Translations under genes and position numbers: made by a program | The notes under the pieces: model-generated | What the model saw: only the letters and a program-made list of their open reading frames with translations | The model's database searches: none | Told to the model about the DNA's origin: nothing | Shown here: positions 54,498-62,912 of the stretch, one piece after another | Position numbering within the stretch: the stretch's first letter is position 1 | Layout: each line of letters begins with the position of its first letter | DNA from: Candidatus Methanoperedens sp. BLZ2 | GTDB lineage: Archaea; Halobacteriota; Methanosarcinia; Methanosarcinales; Methanoperedenaceae | Assembly (NCBI RefSeq): GCF_002487355.1 | Contig: NZ_NTMG01000081.1 | Location: forward strand, 1-64,000 | Direction: 5' to 3' | Length of the DNA: 64,000 nt

Positions 54498-56198
54498 ATG
54501 AAGGCAAAAGAAGTATTAAACTTATTGAGAATTACAATTTATAGTCCAATGAACATAAAAATTGTAATATGTTTCATAATAATAGGTTTTCTTCCTGCTG
54601 CATCTCTTGGCGCAACAGAAAAGGTCTGGAGCGCAAAATCTTCAGGTTTTATTAAGATCGATGAATCTATGGCTTTTGAAAATTATCTCGTGAAAGTTAC
54701 TGCTTTGAATAATACGAATTCAACAATAATTGTTTATAAAGACAGGGGACTGATAGAAACAAAAGAGTTTCAAGTAAATGAATTTAGGAAATATGATGAT
54801 GCAGGAATAACTCTTCTGGGGATAATCGGGGGTGAGTCATGGATCGCTTTTAGCCGTCTTGAAAACAAAGATATCTGGATACCTTCAGGAAGAACGATCT
54901 TAAAATGGGGAGATACATATTCATTTGAAGATTATTCCATAGAAATTGAGGCCATTGGTAAAGATTCAGTAAATCTTACTGTATCAAACTCAGACAAAAA
55001 AATTGTTAGTACAGACGTTTTTACAAAAAACGGTTCAAAAAATTATGATAACTTGAGAATAGTGGTCATGGACATAAATAGAACTGGTTTTATAGAGTTT
55101 GAATTTTTCAAATATAAGATCCCGACAATCAAAGTAAAGATAATTACTGATAAAGATGAATATTTTTCCGATGAAAATATTTCCGTATTAATAAACATCA
55201 CGACTGATGAAACTCTTAACATCGCAGGTTTGAGTCTTGATAGCAAAAATCCAATAACATTCAATCCAGATCTTTTTACTGGAGTTAATGTTAATGGCAC
55301 AAAATCCTTCAAATCCCAAATAAATAAACTGCCTCCCGATTCAACGCTCACCATTAATGCAAAAGTAGAAGGGCGCGATTATTTCAATAATGCCTACATA
55401 TCCACAGAAAGCAAGGAAGTATCTGTTGCTCCTTATGTCTCCATTATAAAACGCGTTCCTGAAGAAACTGATGATGAAAAAGTCCTGGTTGAATTATTTG
55501 TATATAATTCCGGATCAAACAGGACGTTCGTACACATACATGATAATGTAACCGAAGACACCTTAGAAAACCAGAGGGATTGGCATATCGAAGTGGGGCC
55601 AAAGAAATCAGCAAACGTATCATACTATATCGCTCCTGTAAAACCCGGGGTATATCAGCTTACCAGCGCCACAGTGCAATGGGACAAAAAGAAGAGCACA
55701 TCAAAGAATGTTAAGATGACCGTTCATATGCCTTATATAAACCTGGTCAAGAAGGCTTTGAACAATGAGGGCCTGACAGACGTGGAACTGGAAATTATCA
55801 ATAGTGGAGACAGGCCTGCAATTGTTACGGTGGATGATAAAATACCTGATGGTTTTCCTCTGGAGGTCGGCTCAGCAACGTGGTCAGGTTTTGTGGATGC
55901 AGGAAAGAGCGCGAATTTCAAGTATTCATTGAAAGGCAATGCTGTATCTCTTCCTGAAGCTTTTGCAACGTATCGCGATATCCGGGGGACTATAAGGCAG
56001 GTGCAATCAAACGCCATACAAAATAATGAAATCCCCGGATCAACAAAAGCCGGTAACGCAGATACAACACATATAAATGCAGGCCGGTATGAAATGATAG
56101 CATTTATGATATTGTCATTTCTTGTGATATCCGGAATAATCGGAAGTATTGCATTCACAGCTTATTTAATAACAAAAATTAAGACGAGGTCGAATTAA
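54498..56198 (+). CDS. Secreted/membrane-anchored COG1361-like repeat protein
   Basis: A 566-residue protein. ATG 54498 is as given; ATG 54549 gives a more standard signal peptide (VICFIIIGFLPAASLGA). The ectodomain has beta-sandwich repeats like the two S-layer-like proteins at 45-49 kb (VDDKIPDGFPLEVG resembles their DUF11 ends). It finishes with a transmembrane helix (MIAFMILSFLVISGIIGSI) and a basic tail. Many N-x-S/T sites are present. Overlaps the next gene by one base. Confidence 0.75.
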   Translation: MKAKEVLNLLRITIYSPMNIKIVICFIIIGFLPAASLGATEKVWSAKSSGFIKIDESMAFENYLVKVTALNNTNSTIIVYKDRGLIETKEFQVNEFRKYDDAGITLLGIIGGESWIAFSRLENKDIWIPSGRTILKWGDTYSFEDYSIEIEAIGKDSVNLTVSNSDKKIVSTDVFTKNGSKNYDNLRIVVMDINRTGFIEFEFFKYKIPTIKVKIITDKDEYFSDENISVLINITTDETLNIAGLSLDSKNPITFNPDLFTGVNVNGTKSFKSQINKLPPDSTLTINAKVEGRDYFNNAYISTESKEVSVAPYVSIIKRVPEETDDEKVLVELFVYNSGSNRTFVHIHDNVTEDTLENQRDWHIEVGPKKSANVSYYIAPVKPGVYQLTSATVQWDKKKSTSKNVKMTVHMPYINLVKKALNNEGLTDVELEIINSGDRPAIVTVDDKIPDGFPLEVGSATWSGFVDAGKSANFKYSLKGNAVSLPEAFATYRDIRGTIRQVQSNAIQNNEIPGSTKAGNADTTHINAGRYEMIAFMILSFLVISGIIGSIAFTAYLITKIKTRSN

Positions 56199-56620
56199 TG
56201 GATATCTTTTCAATATTGCTTTTTTTCATATATTCACTGCTGATTCTTGGAATTCTGGTATTTGTATCGCCTTTACTTTCTGCTTTTATTATGATACTTA
56301 TTCCCGTGGTTTTTGTTTTCATCCTTCCGGATGAGGCGGCGGGATTCGTTTCAATAATACAATTTTCATATTCAGGGATACAGGTATTTAATCTGCACAT
56401 CCTGCTCATTATATGGTCTGCTTTTATCGGGGTCATATCATATCATAAAGTCCTGACATGGTACCTTTTAAGAGAATCTGCACCTGTTGTTAAGGATGCT
56501 GCAACTGCTGCCGCACCTTCTGTTGCTGACCAGCCGAAAACATTGATTTTTAAAGTAAAGGATTTTTTACAAAAGCTATATAAAATACTTAAAGGGGAAA
56601 AAATAAAATTAAAATCATAA
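56198..56620 (+). CDS. Small membrane protein, unknown function
   Basis: A 140-residue protein with about three transmembrane segments in residues 1-90 and a lysine-rich cytoplasmic tail after an alanine/proline linker. Starts within the stop codon of the repeat protein (TAATG), so the two are probably co-translated and may form a complex. Family not recognised. Confidence 0.65.
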   Translation: MDIFSILLFFIYSLLILGILVFVSPLLSAFIMILIPVVFVFILPDEAAGFVSIIQFSYSGIQVFNLHILLIIWSAFIGVISYHKVLTWYLLRESAPVVKDAATAAAPSVADQPKTLIFKVKDFLQKLYKILKGEKIKLKS

Positions 56621-56701
56621 TCATGTTTTTCCGGAATTAAACCAGCAGGTTTAATAAACAATCCGTACATACCTATTCTAGGTGATGCTATAACAAATAA
56701 T

Positions 56702-57031
56702 ATGGAAGATGGTGTGAAAACAAGGTTATTAAAATTTCTTGTAAGGGATAAAGTAGGCATAAGGAAATCTCTTCTAAAACTGTTCTTGCAAACCAGGAAT
56801 TATACAACCTGTGAAGTTTATGATTATCTCAAAAAACAGGGATTTGAAGTTAATTACAGGGGTGTCTCTGCTATGGTCGGGCAAATGCATACAAGGCTTG
56901 GAATATTACGTATTTATTTGAAAAGGGAACATCGGTGCTATTCCCTCAAAGAAAGCCACAGGGACATTGTAAAAATGATTTTAACAACTCCAACCGGATT
57001 TCCCGGAAAATCACTACATTCTATCCCTTGA
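56702..57031 (+). CDS. DUF2551 winged-helix-like protein
   Basis: A 109-residue protein that matches the archaeal DUF2551 group: LLKFLVRDKVGIRKSLLKLF followed by YTTCEVYDYLKKQGFEVNY and a basic REHRCYSLKE. The pattern suggests a winged-helix DNA-binding fold. It ends 26 bases before the convergent radB stop. Target unknown. Confidence 0.72.
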   Translation: MEDGVKTRLLKFLVRDKVGIRKSLLKLFLQTRNYTTCEVYDYLKKQGFEVNYRGVSAMVGQMHTRLGILRIYLKREHRCYSLKESHRDIVKMILTTPTGFPGKSLHSIP

Positions 57032-57057
57032 TTTTTTAACTGGATTTCATCAGACTG

Positions 57058-57750
57058 CTATTTCACGCCTTTATCGGTCAGCATGAATTTACAAAAAGCT
57101 TCTTCGCTTTTTGACCTGTGTTTACGCAAAGTTGCTCTTCGTTTTGAAGGTCCGATCTTATCTAATAAAATAATCGTTTTTGAAAGATGTTCAAATGCAG
57201 TCCCCCCCACAGGGCATAGTTCTCCTGTTGTCACATCTTTATAGACCTGGTTTGTGATCACGACTGCTACGCCGTATTTTCTTGCGATTCCGTGAAGTAT
57301 TCCTATCTGGTTCACAAGTTCACGCCTTATTGCCACGTTCTCTTCACCCGTATCATCCTGCGTGAGCCCCAGCCTGTAAAAAAGGGCTGCAGAGTCAAGA
57401 ATTATCAAACCGATCTTCTCATTCATGAGCTTCTCTATGTCGGTAATTGCTGAATACTGCTGCTCAAAGCTCATGGGTTCGTATATGATTATCTCTCCAG
57501 CGATTTTTTTCGCATCCTCGCCAGCTATCTGTTTGAACCGCTCGGCTGAGAAGCCTTCGGTATCTATGAATATGACTTTTTTTCCGCTCCTGACGCATTC
57601 TACTGTTAGCTGTATGCAGATATTGGTCTTTCCTGTGCCTGAGCCCCCATAGATCTGTGTGACGATCCCGGTTTCAAAACCGCCGCCCAGCATTTCATCA
57701 AGGGGTGCGCATCCGCTTGGAATCGACTCAGGTTTTTTTATGCTCCTCAC
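57058..57750 (-). CDS. radB: DNA repair and recombination protein RadB
   Basis: A 230-residue RecA-family ATPase, shorter than RadA and lacking its N-terminal domain. Walker A is GGSGTGKT at residues 35-42; Walker B is LIILDSAALF; VVITNQVY is the L2-like stretch. RadB assists RadA in euryarchaea. The start is GTG, overlapping the stop of the upstream CooC-like gene (GTGA). Confidence 0.93.
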   Translation of the reverse strand: MRSIKKPESIPSGCAPLDEMLGGGFETGIVTQIYGGSGTGKTNICIQLTVECVRSGKKVIFIDTEGFSAERFKQIAGEDAKKIAGEIIIYEPMSFEQQYSAITDIEKLMNEKIGLIILDSAALFYRLGLTQDDTGEENVAIRRELVNQIGILHGIARKYGVAVVITNQVYKDVTTGELCPVGGTAFEHLSKTIILLDKIGPSKRRATLRKHRSKSEEAFCKFMLTDKGVK

Positions 57751-58511
57751 TCCATTTTATTAGATAATTTTTCAAAGATCGTTATTATCGAAGAAATTGC
57801 TGTGCCATTTCTTTCGATCGGCGAAATGTTATCAAGGTCAGCCCTGATAAGATCATTATCAAAGGGGATCGAACCAATAACAGGTAAATCAAAGACTTTT
57901 AATTTTTCTTCGATATCCAGCACTTCAACTTCATTACCCGCCTTATTTATGACAATGCCGAATTTGTCTATCCCGATCTGGCGCCCGAGTTCCGCAATCC
58001 TCCCTGCTGTTTCAATTGACCGTGTGCCGGGCTCCACGACAATTATCATATAGTCTATTCCTTTTGTAGTGCCGCGCCCCAGGTGCTCTACACCTGCTTC
58101 CATATCAAGTATCACGACGCTGTTCAATTTAAGGATTACATGGCGCATAAGGGCCTTAAGGAATGAGCTTGCAGGACACATGCATCCGCTGCCGCCTCTT
58201 TCAACTGTACCCATTACCAGCAATTTCACATTATCAGGCCCTGTTACCCCGAATTTATCGACAATATCATCCACTTTTGGGTTCAGCTTGAAAACTCCTG
58301 CAGGGCCGCCAGCTCTTTCATCGATCAATTCTTTATATTCTGTAAGGGGTCTTGGCGGATTTTTTATTCCAAGCGCGGAGGCAAGGTTCATGCTGGGATC
58401 TGCGTCTATTGCAAGAACATCGTATCCTTTTCTTGCAAAAAGCCGCGCCAGTGTGCCTGAAAGCGTGGTCTTTCCCACTCCACCTTTACCCGATATTGCT
58501 ATTTTGATCAT
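57747..58511 (-). CDS. CooC-like nickel/CO-dehydrogenase maturation ATPase (MinD family)
   Basis: A 254-residue P-loop ATPase with deviant Walker A GKGGVGKTT and the two close cysteines GSGCMCPASS that dimeric CooC uses to bind nickel. VVILDMEAGVEHLGRGT is the switch II region characteristic of CooC. It would load Ni into carbon monoxide dehydrogenase/acetyl-CoA synthase. No CODH genes are in the window; it is coupled to radB and the phosphoesterase by overlaps. Confidence 0.87.
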   Translation of the reverse strand: MIKIAISGKGGVGKTTLSGTLARLFARKGYDVLAIDADPSMNLASALGIKNPPRPLTEYKELIDERAGGPAGVFKLNPKVDDIVDKFGVTGPDNVKLLVMGTVERGGSGCMCPASSFLKALMRHVILKLNSVVILDMEAGVEHLGRGTTKGIDYMIIVVEPGTRSIETAGRIAELGRQIGIDKFGIVINKAGNEVEVLDIEEKLKVFDLPVIGSIPFDNDLIRADLDNISPIERNGTAISSIITIFEKLSNKME

Positions 58512-59155
58512 TATGCATCAATTAATTCTATATTTATCTTTATATTTATTTTCTCATCTATCGTAATTACAGCCCCCTGTCCCTTTGATGCCATGCCCGG
58601 ATTCACTACCTGGGTACTATTAACACGTACAATTCCCCTCGCTTCATGGATATGCCCGCAAACGATGAGGTCAAATCTTTTCAGATATCTTTCAAGCGCA
58701 GCACTTCCGACGTTTCCATGCGGTAATTTGTCTGTAGTATTTTTCGGGGGGGCATGGGATAATAAAATCAGTCTTCCTTTTGATCTGCTCAATAATGTTC
58801 CTACATATTCACCGATCTTTTTTTCCGATAATTCAAATGGTGTGTTAAAAGGAGTTGGGTTTGAGCCGCCAAGCCCGATAAATGTCAAATCTCCAATTGT
58901 ATGGGAAGAATTATGCAGATTAATGGTATTTTCATTCTCATCAAGAATCTTGAGCAATGAGGGGTTATCACAATTTCCAGGCACTGCAAGTACAGGAACC
59001 TTGAACATTCCCAGTACCTCAAGCGCCTTTTCATCAGGCCCGAAATCGGTTATATCGCCTGCTATCAGGACAGCATCAATATCGCCTGCCTTATCAAGAA
59101 TAGATCCTACATGTGAATAATCGCCGTGAAGGTCCGATAAAGCGAGCAGTTTCAT
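58511..59155 (-). CDS. Metallophosphoesterase (COG2129/MJ0936 type)
   Basis: A 214-residue calcineurin-like phosphoesterase. Metal motifs in order: SDLHGD, GDITDFG, GNCDN, SHAPP and GHIHEARG, all intact. Short archaeal members hydrolyse phosphodiesters in vitro; the biological substrate is unknown. First gene of the operon with the CooC-like gene and radB (one-base overlap). Confidence 0.88.
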   Translation of the reverse strand: MKLLALSDLHGDYSHVGSILDKAGDIDAVLIAGDITDFGPDEKALEVLGMFKVPVLAVPGNCDNPSLLKILDENENTINLHNSSHTIGDLTFIGLGGSNPTPFNTPFELSEKKIGEYVGTLLSRSKGRLILLSHAPPKNTTDKLPHGNVGSAALERYLKRFDLIVCGHIHEARGIVRVNSTQVVNPGMASKGQGAVITIDEKINIKINIELIDA

Positions 59156-59342
59156 ATCACGTCATATTTAGTTTAATGTTTATAATGGTAATGTCAGTAT
59201 GAGCTTTTCACCTATAATCGCTTCAATACTCAATGGATAATATTATATACTATTAAACATCTAATAATATTATCATAATCTTAGAAAATTACAAAATTTA
59301 AAAATCATAAAATTATTTGATAATAAAATGAGATGATTATAA

Positions 59343-59504
59343 ATGGCTTCAATATACGTCGGCGAAGATGATAAAAAATACTTGGAGAAACTAAGAAAGG
59401 AATCACCTGCAGAGAAGATACCTAATATGAAAGAAATTGTTCATTATTTGATAAATTTTACCAAAAAACACGAAAAAGAGTTTTTGTTAACCATGAAGGA
59501 GTAA
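59343..59504 (+). CDS. Small basic/acidic protein, 53 residues
   Basis: ATG at 59343 is preceded by GAGATGAT at good distance. The frame encodes MASIYVGEDDKKYLEKLRKE and ends at TAA 59502-59504. A short strand followed by two helices is suggested, as in ribbon-helix-helix proteins, but the match is only by shape. It could regulate the block that follows. Confidence 0.5.
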   Translation: MASIYVGEDDKKYLEKLRKESPAEKIPNMKEIVHYLINFTKKHEKEFLLTMKE

Positions 59505-59552
59505 TGAAAAGAATTATAAACTTAAATATCCTCAAGACGGCAAGGTGAGTTT

Positions 59553-59981
59553 ACGACCGAGAACGAATTGAAACAACTTAAAGAAGACTTTGTAAAAATT
59601 TCTGAGGATTTATTAAGTGACGATAGAAGTATTCGTTCAGAAAGCTTAATGGCTTTAAGGTCTAAAATTCTTAACTTAGAAGTTTTTGAAATAGCAACTA
59701 AATATAAAAGTGATAGTATGTTGCCAATTTTGTACTTATTGAAAAAATTAATAAATGATCTGTACATAAATCTGGGAACTGATTCCTCGTGTGATTTCCC
59801 AATAACAAATCTTGCAAATGAATATTGTGAGAACTTAGGAAATTTCATTAAGATATCATTTAAAGGTGATAAAGATTCATGCAGATATTTATTTGAAACA
59901 ATAAATCAATATTATATCAATTTATTATTAGTAGAGAATTCAGGTGAATTTTGTGGCTCCGCAATCAATGAAACAAATTAA
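59553..59981 (+). CDS. Helical protein of unknown function, start uncertain
   Basis: About 137-142 residues, almost entirely helical and charged (KISEDLLSDDRSIRSESLMA), with no family that I know. The first usual start is TTG 59568, but AAGGTGAG at 59542-59549 points to ACG at 59553, seven bases after GG, in the same frame. The 3' end overlaps the PRTase-like gene. It is AT-rich like the following genes. Confidence 0.5.
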   Translation, partial: TTENELKQLKEDFVKISEDLLSDDRSIRSESLMALRSKILNLEVFEIATKYKSDSMLPILYLLKKLINDLYINLGTDSSCDFPITNLANEYCENLGNFIKISFKGDKDSCRYLFETINQYYINLLLVENSGEFCGSAINETN

Positions 59982-60579
59982 TATCATAAATGAAAGATCA
60001 AATGAGTATTTTAAGAGTCCTGGTAGTGTTAAGCAATGCATCAAAGCAAAAAGAGAAGGTCGTACAAGTACACATTACATAGATTTTGATAATATAACAA
60101 TTGACCCTTATCAAACAGAAGATATAGTTTATTTATACAGTTATTATATTAATGAAATTGTTAAACAAAATTCTGTCGATTTTTTAGTTTTCATCGACAA
60201 AGCAGATGGAGGAACAGTAGGCGCGATTAAAATATCTGGTGCGATCTCTATGCAAACTAAAATACCTACTACCATTTTAAGAATGGGAAAAGAACGGCCC
60301 AGTGAAAAATTAAAGCTTCCTTATGAAAATAGCTATCGAAATGGTCTTAAATACATTTTAATTACCGATCATGTTTCAGGTGGACAAGAAGTTTTGAATG
60401 CAATCAAAGCAATTAAAGAAAATGGTGGAATAGTTACTGATGTGGTAACTTATACATCAGAAGATACTTTAAACGTGAAGAATATAGAAGATATTGGAGT
60501 TCATTTTCATACTATTAAGATGATTCCTTTAGATCTTAATAGAGTTGGAATTTCAATTTCAAAAGCTATCACTGCTTAA
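59953..60579 (+). CDS. Orotate-phosphoribosyltransferase-like protein
   Basis: About 208 residues from GTG 59953 (AGGTGA eight to twelve bases upstream). A type I PRTase fold is suggested by FLVFIDKADGGTVGAI and the PRPP-loop-like strand ILITDHVSGGQEVLNAIKAI, where the usual two acidic residues read Asp-His. A pyrF-like gene lies 700 bases downstream, supporting a pyrimidine-type substrate. It is diverged from ordinary PyrE, and the substrate may not be orotate. Confidence 0.65.
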   Translation: MAPQSMKQINIINERSNEYFKSPGSVKQCIKAKREGRTSTHYIDFDNITIDPYQTEDIVYLYSYYINEIVKQNSVDFLVFIDKADGGTVGAIKISGAISMQTKIPTTILRMGKERPSEKLKLPYENSYRNGLKYILITDHVSGGQEVLNAIKAIKENGGIVTDVVTYTSEDTLNVKNIEDIGVHFHTIKMIPLDLNRVGISISKAITA

Positions 60580-60600
60580 TTAAAAAGTGGAGAATACTTT

Positions 60601-61292
60601 TTGACTTATCAGATAATTACCAAATGGACAGTTAAAATTACCTCGGATAATAAAGGTGAACATACAATTGATATTAATTTCGTTAATCCCTTTGAGATTA
60701 ATCCAATAGCAGCTAATTATTTATATATAGATTTAAATAAAATTGATATAGATATAAAATCTGCAAAATTGTTTTTCCCAGAAGATTTAGGGTTGACCCT
60801 TGAAAATGGCAATGATTTTATGGAAAATAGCCATATAAAATTAGATTTTGTAAAATTTAAGAGTAAATACAAGTTTGACCTTCTTAGCAGGAACTCATTC
60901 GACTTAAAAATTCAATTTTTACAATACCCCATAATTAAAGAAAATCAGGGCATGAATGATATAAAAATCGATTTTATCACTCGTCTAAAATCAACAAAAT
61001 CACAATTAATATATTTTTTGCCTCAAAAAATAGTTTAATTAAATTATTTTATCAAAAAATTCGAAAAAATACGAGATATCCTTATGAGATAATTCCATAC
61101 GCTGATACGCCAACTATTGACATAAATGATAAAGGAAATGTGAAAATTATTTATTCTTATCAAGGTGAAATTAATGGCCCATTTGGATTTATGTTCAAAG
61201 AAATTAATCCAAATACAACGATTTATAGTTTTGTTTCGGGCATTGCGATTGGACTAATCGCTAATTACCTATATAATATAATATGGGGGAGA
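60601..61292 (+). pseudogene. Membrane-anchored beta-rich protein split by a frameshift at A6
   Basis: The first frame (TTG 60601 to stop 61038, 145 residues) encodes a beta-rich domain. At the A6 run 61025-61030 a -1 shift opens a second frame that continues without stop to TAA 61290-61292: it reads NSLIKLFYQKIRKNTRY, then PYADTPTIDINDKGNV, and closes with a transmembrane helix FVSGIAIGLIANYLYNII. The joint protein would be about 230 residues, cytosolic domain plus C-terminal anchor. Mutation, sequencing error and programmed slippage all fit. Family not recognised. Confidence 0.6.
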
Positions 61293-61305
61293 TAATATTA
61301 ATTTC

Positions 61306-62055
61306 TTGAAGTTAAGGCATGGTATTATCCCGGCATGTGATGTCACAACATTAAAAGATTTAGAAAAATTAATCAAAGAAACTTATGATGTTGATGGTAT
61401 TGTAGGATTTAAAATAGGTGCTCTTCTTGGTTTAAAATATGGTTTACATAATGTTGTAAAAGTTATTATTCGATATAGCGATCTTCCAATCATTTATGAT
61501 CACCAAAAATATGGAACTGATATACCTGAGATTTGTGGTTCTGGAGTTTTAGAGGTCTGTAAAGATGCTGGTATTAATTCAATTATCATTTTTCCACAGG
61601 CAGGACCTGAAACATTAAAGGTCACTATCGAAGGTTCAAAAGATTCGAATTTAAAAGAACCAATAAGAGGTTGCAATGGTTATGGACTGACACCAATTGT
61701 AGGTGGAGATATGACGCATAAGAGATATTTAGTTAGTGATGGTGGTTTTATATCAGATGATGCACCAGAAAAAATGTATAACGATGCTGCTAAATTGGGT
61801 GTTGAATATTTTGTAATTCCTGGGACAAAAATTGATAAAATGAAAAAATATTGTAATCAACTAAAAAAACTCGTTAAATCACCAAAATTCATGTTTCCTG
61901 GAATTGGAAAAGATTATCAAGGTGGTGATATTGTTAATGCTTTTGAAGCAGTAAATCCATTCAACGGTTATGCAATTGTTGGAAGGGAACTTTACAAGTC
62001 AGATAATATTAATAATACAGCTAAAAAATTGGGTGACATTGCTTTAAGTTTTTAA
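61306..62055 (+). CDS. Orotidine-5'-phosphate-decarboxylase-like protein (PyrF family)
   Basis: A 249-residue TIM-barrel protein: LRHGIIPACDVTTLKDLEKL and IIYDHQKYGTDIPEI, which holds the D-x-K-x4-D catalytic array of OMP decarboxylases. The C-terminal FMFPGIGKDYQGGDI is the phosphate-binding part. Start TTG 61306 gives the usual N-terminus; an in-frame ATT at 61297 lies seven bases after GGGGG and is an alternative. With the PRTase-like gene it would form a two-step UMP-like route. Confidence 0.75.
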   Translation: MKLRHGIIPACDVTTLKDLEKLIKETYDVDGIVGFKIGALLGLKYGLHNVVKVIIRYSDLPIIYDHQKYGTDIPEICGSGVLEVCKDAGINSIIIFPQAGPETLKVTIEGSKDSNLKEPIRGCNGYGLTPIVGGDMTHKRYLVSDGGFISDDAPEKMYNDAAKLGVEYFVIPGTKIDKMKKYCNQLKKLVKSPKFMFPGIGKDYQGGDIVNAFEAVNPFNGYAIVGRELYKSDNINNTAKKLGDIALSF

Positions 62056-62193
62056 CCTCAACTCTGCTATTTAGGGTATATTTTATCCAAATAAATTTTT
62101 TGAAACAAAATCAAAAATCGAATATTGTCCGCAGTTTATTTTTATATATGGTTTAATTTAAAATTGAATGAGGGTTTCATCAAAACCGCACTT

Positions 62194-62227
62194 CACCTAA
62201 AGTAGCTCAAAATCAGTACTTTAGGTG
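62194..62227. terminator. Perfect 11-base inverted repeat between convergent genes
   Basis: CACCTAAAGTA (62194-62204) and TACTTTAGGTG (62217-62227) pair exactly around a 12-base loop. It lies in the 212-base gap between the converging pyrF-like and YkgJ-type genes. A smaller GGTTT/AAACC palindrome is at about 62172-62186. A terminator or a protein-binding palindrome both fit. Confidence 0.5.
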
Positions 62228-62267
62228 CAAAGCTGTCATTATGTGATTTAAAAAAAGTTGAATCAGA

Positions 62268-62900
62268 CTATTCTGAATTAGCCTGATCCAGATCAGTCAC
62301 TAACCAGTGTTCGCCTTCGCTGTCATGCACACACACATTGCCGCTGCCGCCTGGAATGAATCCATTGAACCTTTCAAGAAGAGCGATCGACTCTGTTATT
62401 TCTTTAATATATCTTTGTTTAAGAAGAGCTGCCAGCATCAGGCTCTCTTCATCATTGATATTGCCTCCAAGCCCGATGCATTCTGAAATCTCAAGCTTCC
62501 CGTCAAGAAGAAAAAACGGATATGTCCTGCATATATGCGGCCTGCATTCGTATATTTCACACTGGTTATTTTTCAGGAAAATGCAATCTCCATTTTTCTT
62601 CATGACCCATTCAAAGGTATGGATATTGCCTTTCGTATCCCTGTCCCCTGAAGGTGTTGGTATTGCAAAATCATCACGGGAAAGTCCTGTTTTTTCACAA
62701 ATGCAATTTATTTCCGACGGAAAAATCATCACAGTATTATCGCCAAATTCAGCCCTGCAGCATTGGGCGCATTTCTTACACAGGAAACCTGCTGCTTTTA
62801 TCTGGCCAGCGATCTTTTTTTCATCTATTAACAGGGCTTTATCAAGCTTACCAAGCGCTTTTTTAAGATTTGAGATTTTTCTTTGTTTTTGTGATGCCAT
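62268..62900 (-). CDS. YkgJ-family cysteine-cluster protein
   Basis: About 210 residues from ATG at 62900 (TTG 62906 possible). CKKCAQCCRAEFGDN is the diagnostic first cluster; CIFLKNNQCEIYECRPHICR then supplies the remaining cysteines, and YPFFLLDGKLEISEC follows. Members are thought to bind zinc or an iron-sulfur cluster, with unclear role. It is 12 bases downstream of the marker-9 gene and probably shares its transcript. Confidence 0.85.
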   Translation of the reverse strand: MASQKQRKISNLKKALGKLDKALLIDEKKIAGQIKAAGFLCKKCAQCCRAEFGDNTVMIFPSEINCICEKTGLSRDDFAIPTPSGDRDTKGNIHTFEWVMKKNGDCIFLKNNQCEIYECRPHICRTYPFFLLDGKLEISECIGLGGNINDEESLMLAALLKQRYIKEITESIALLERFNGFIPGGSGNVCVHDSEGEHWLVTDLDQANSE

Positions 62901-62912
62901 CTTCAAGATTTA

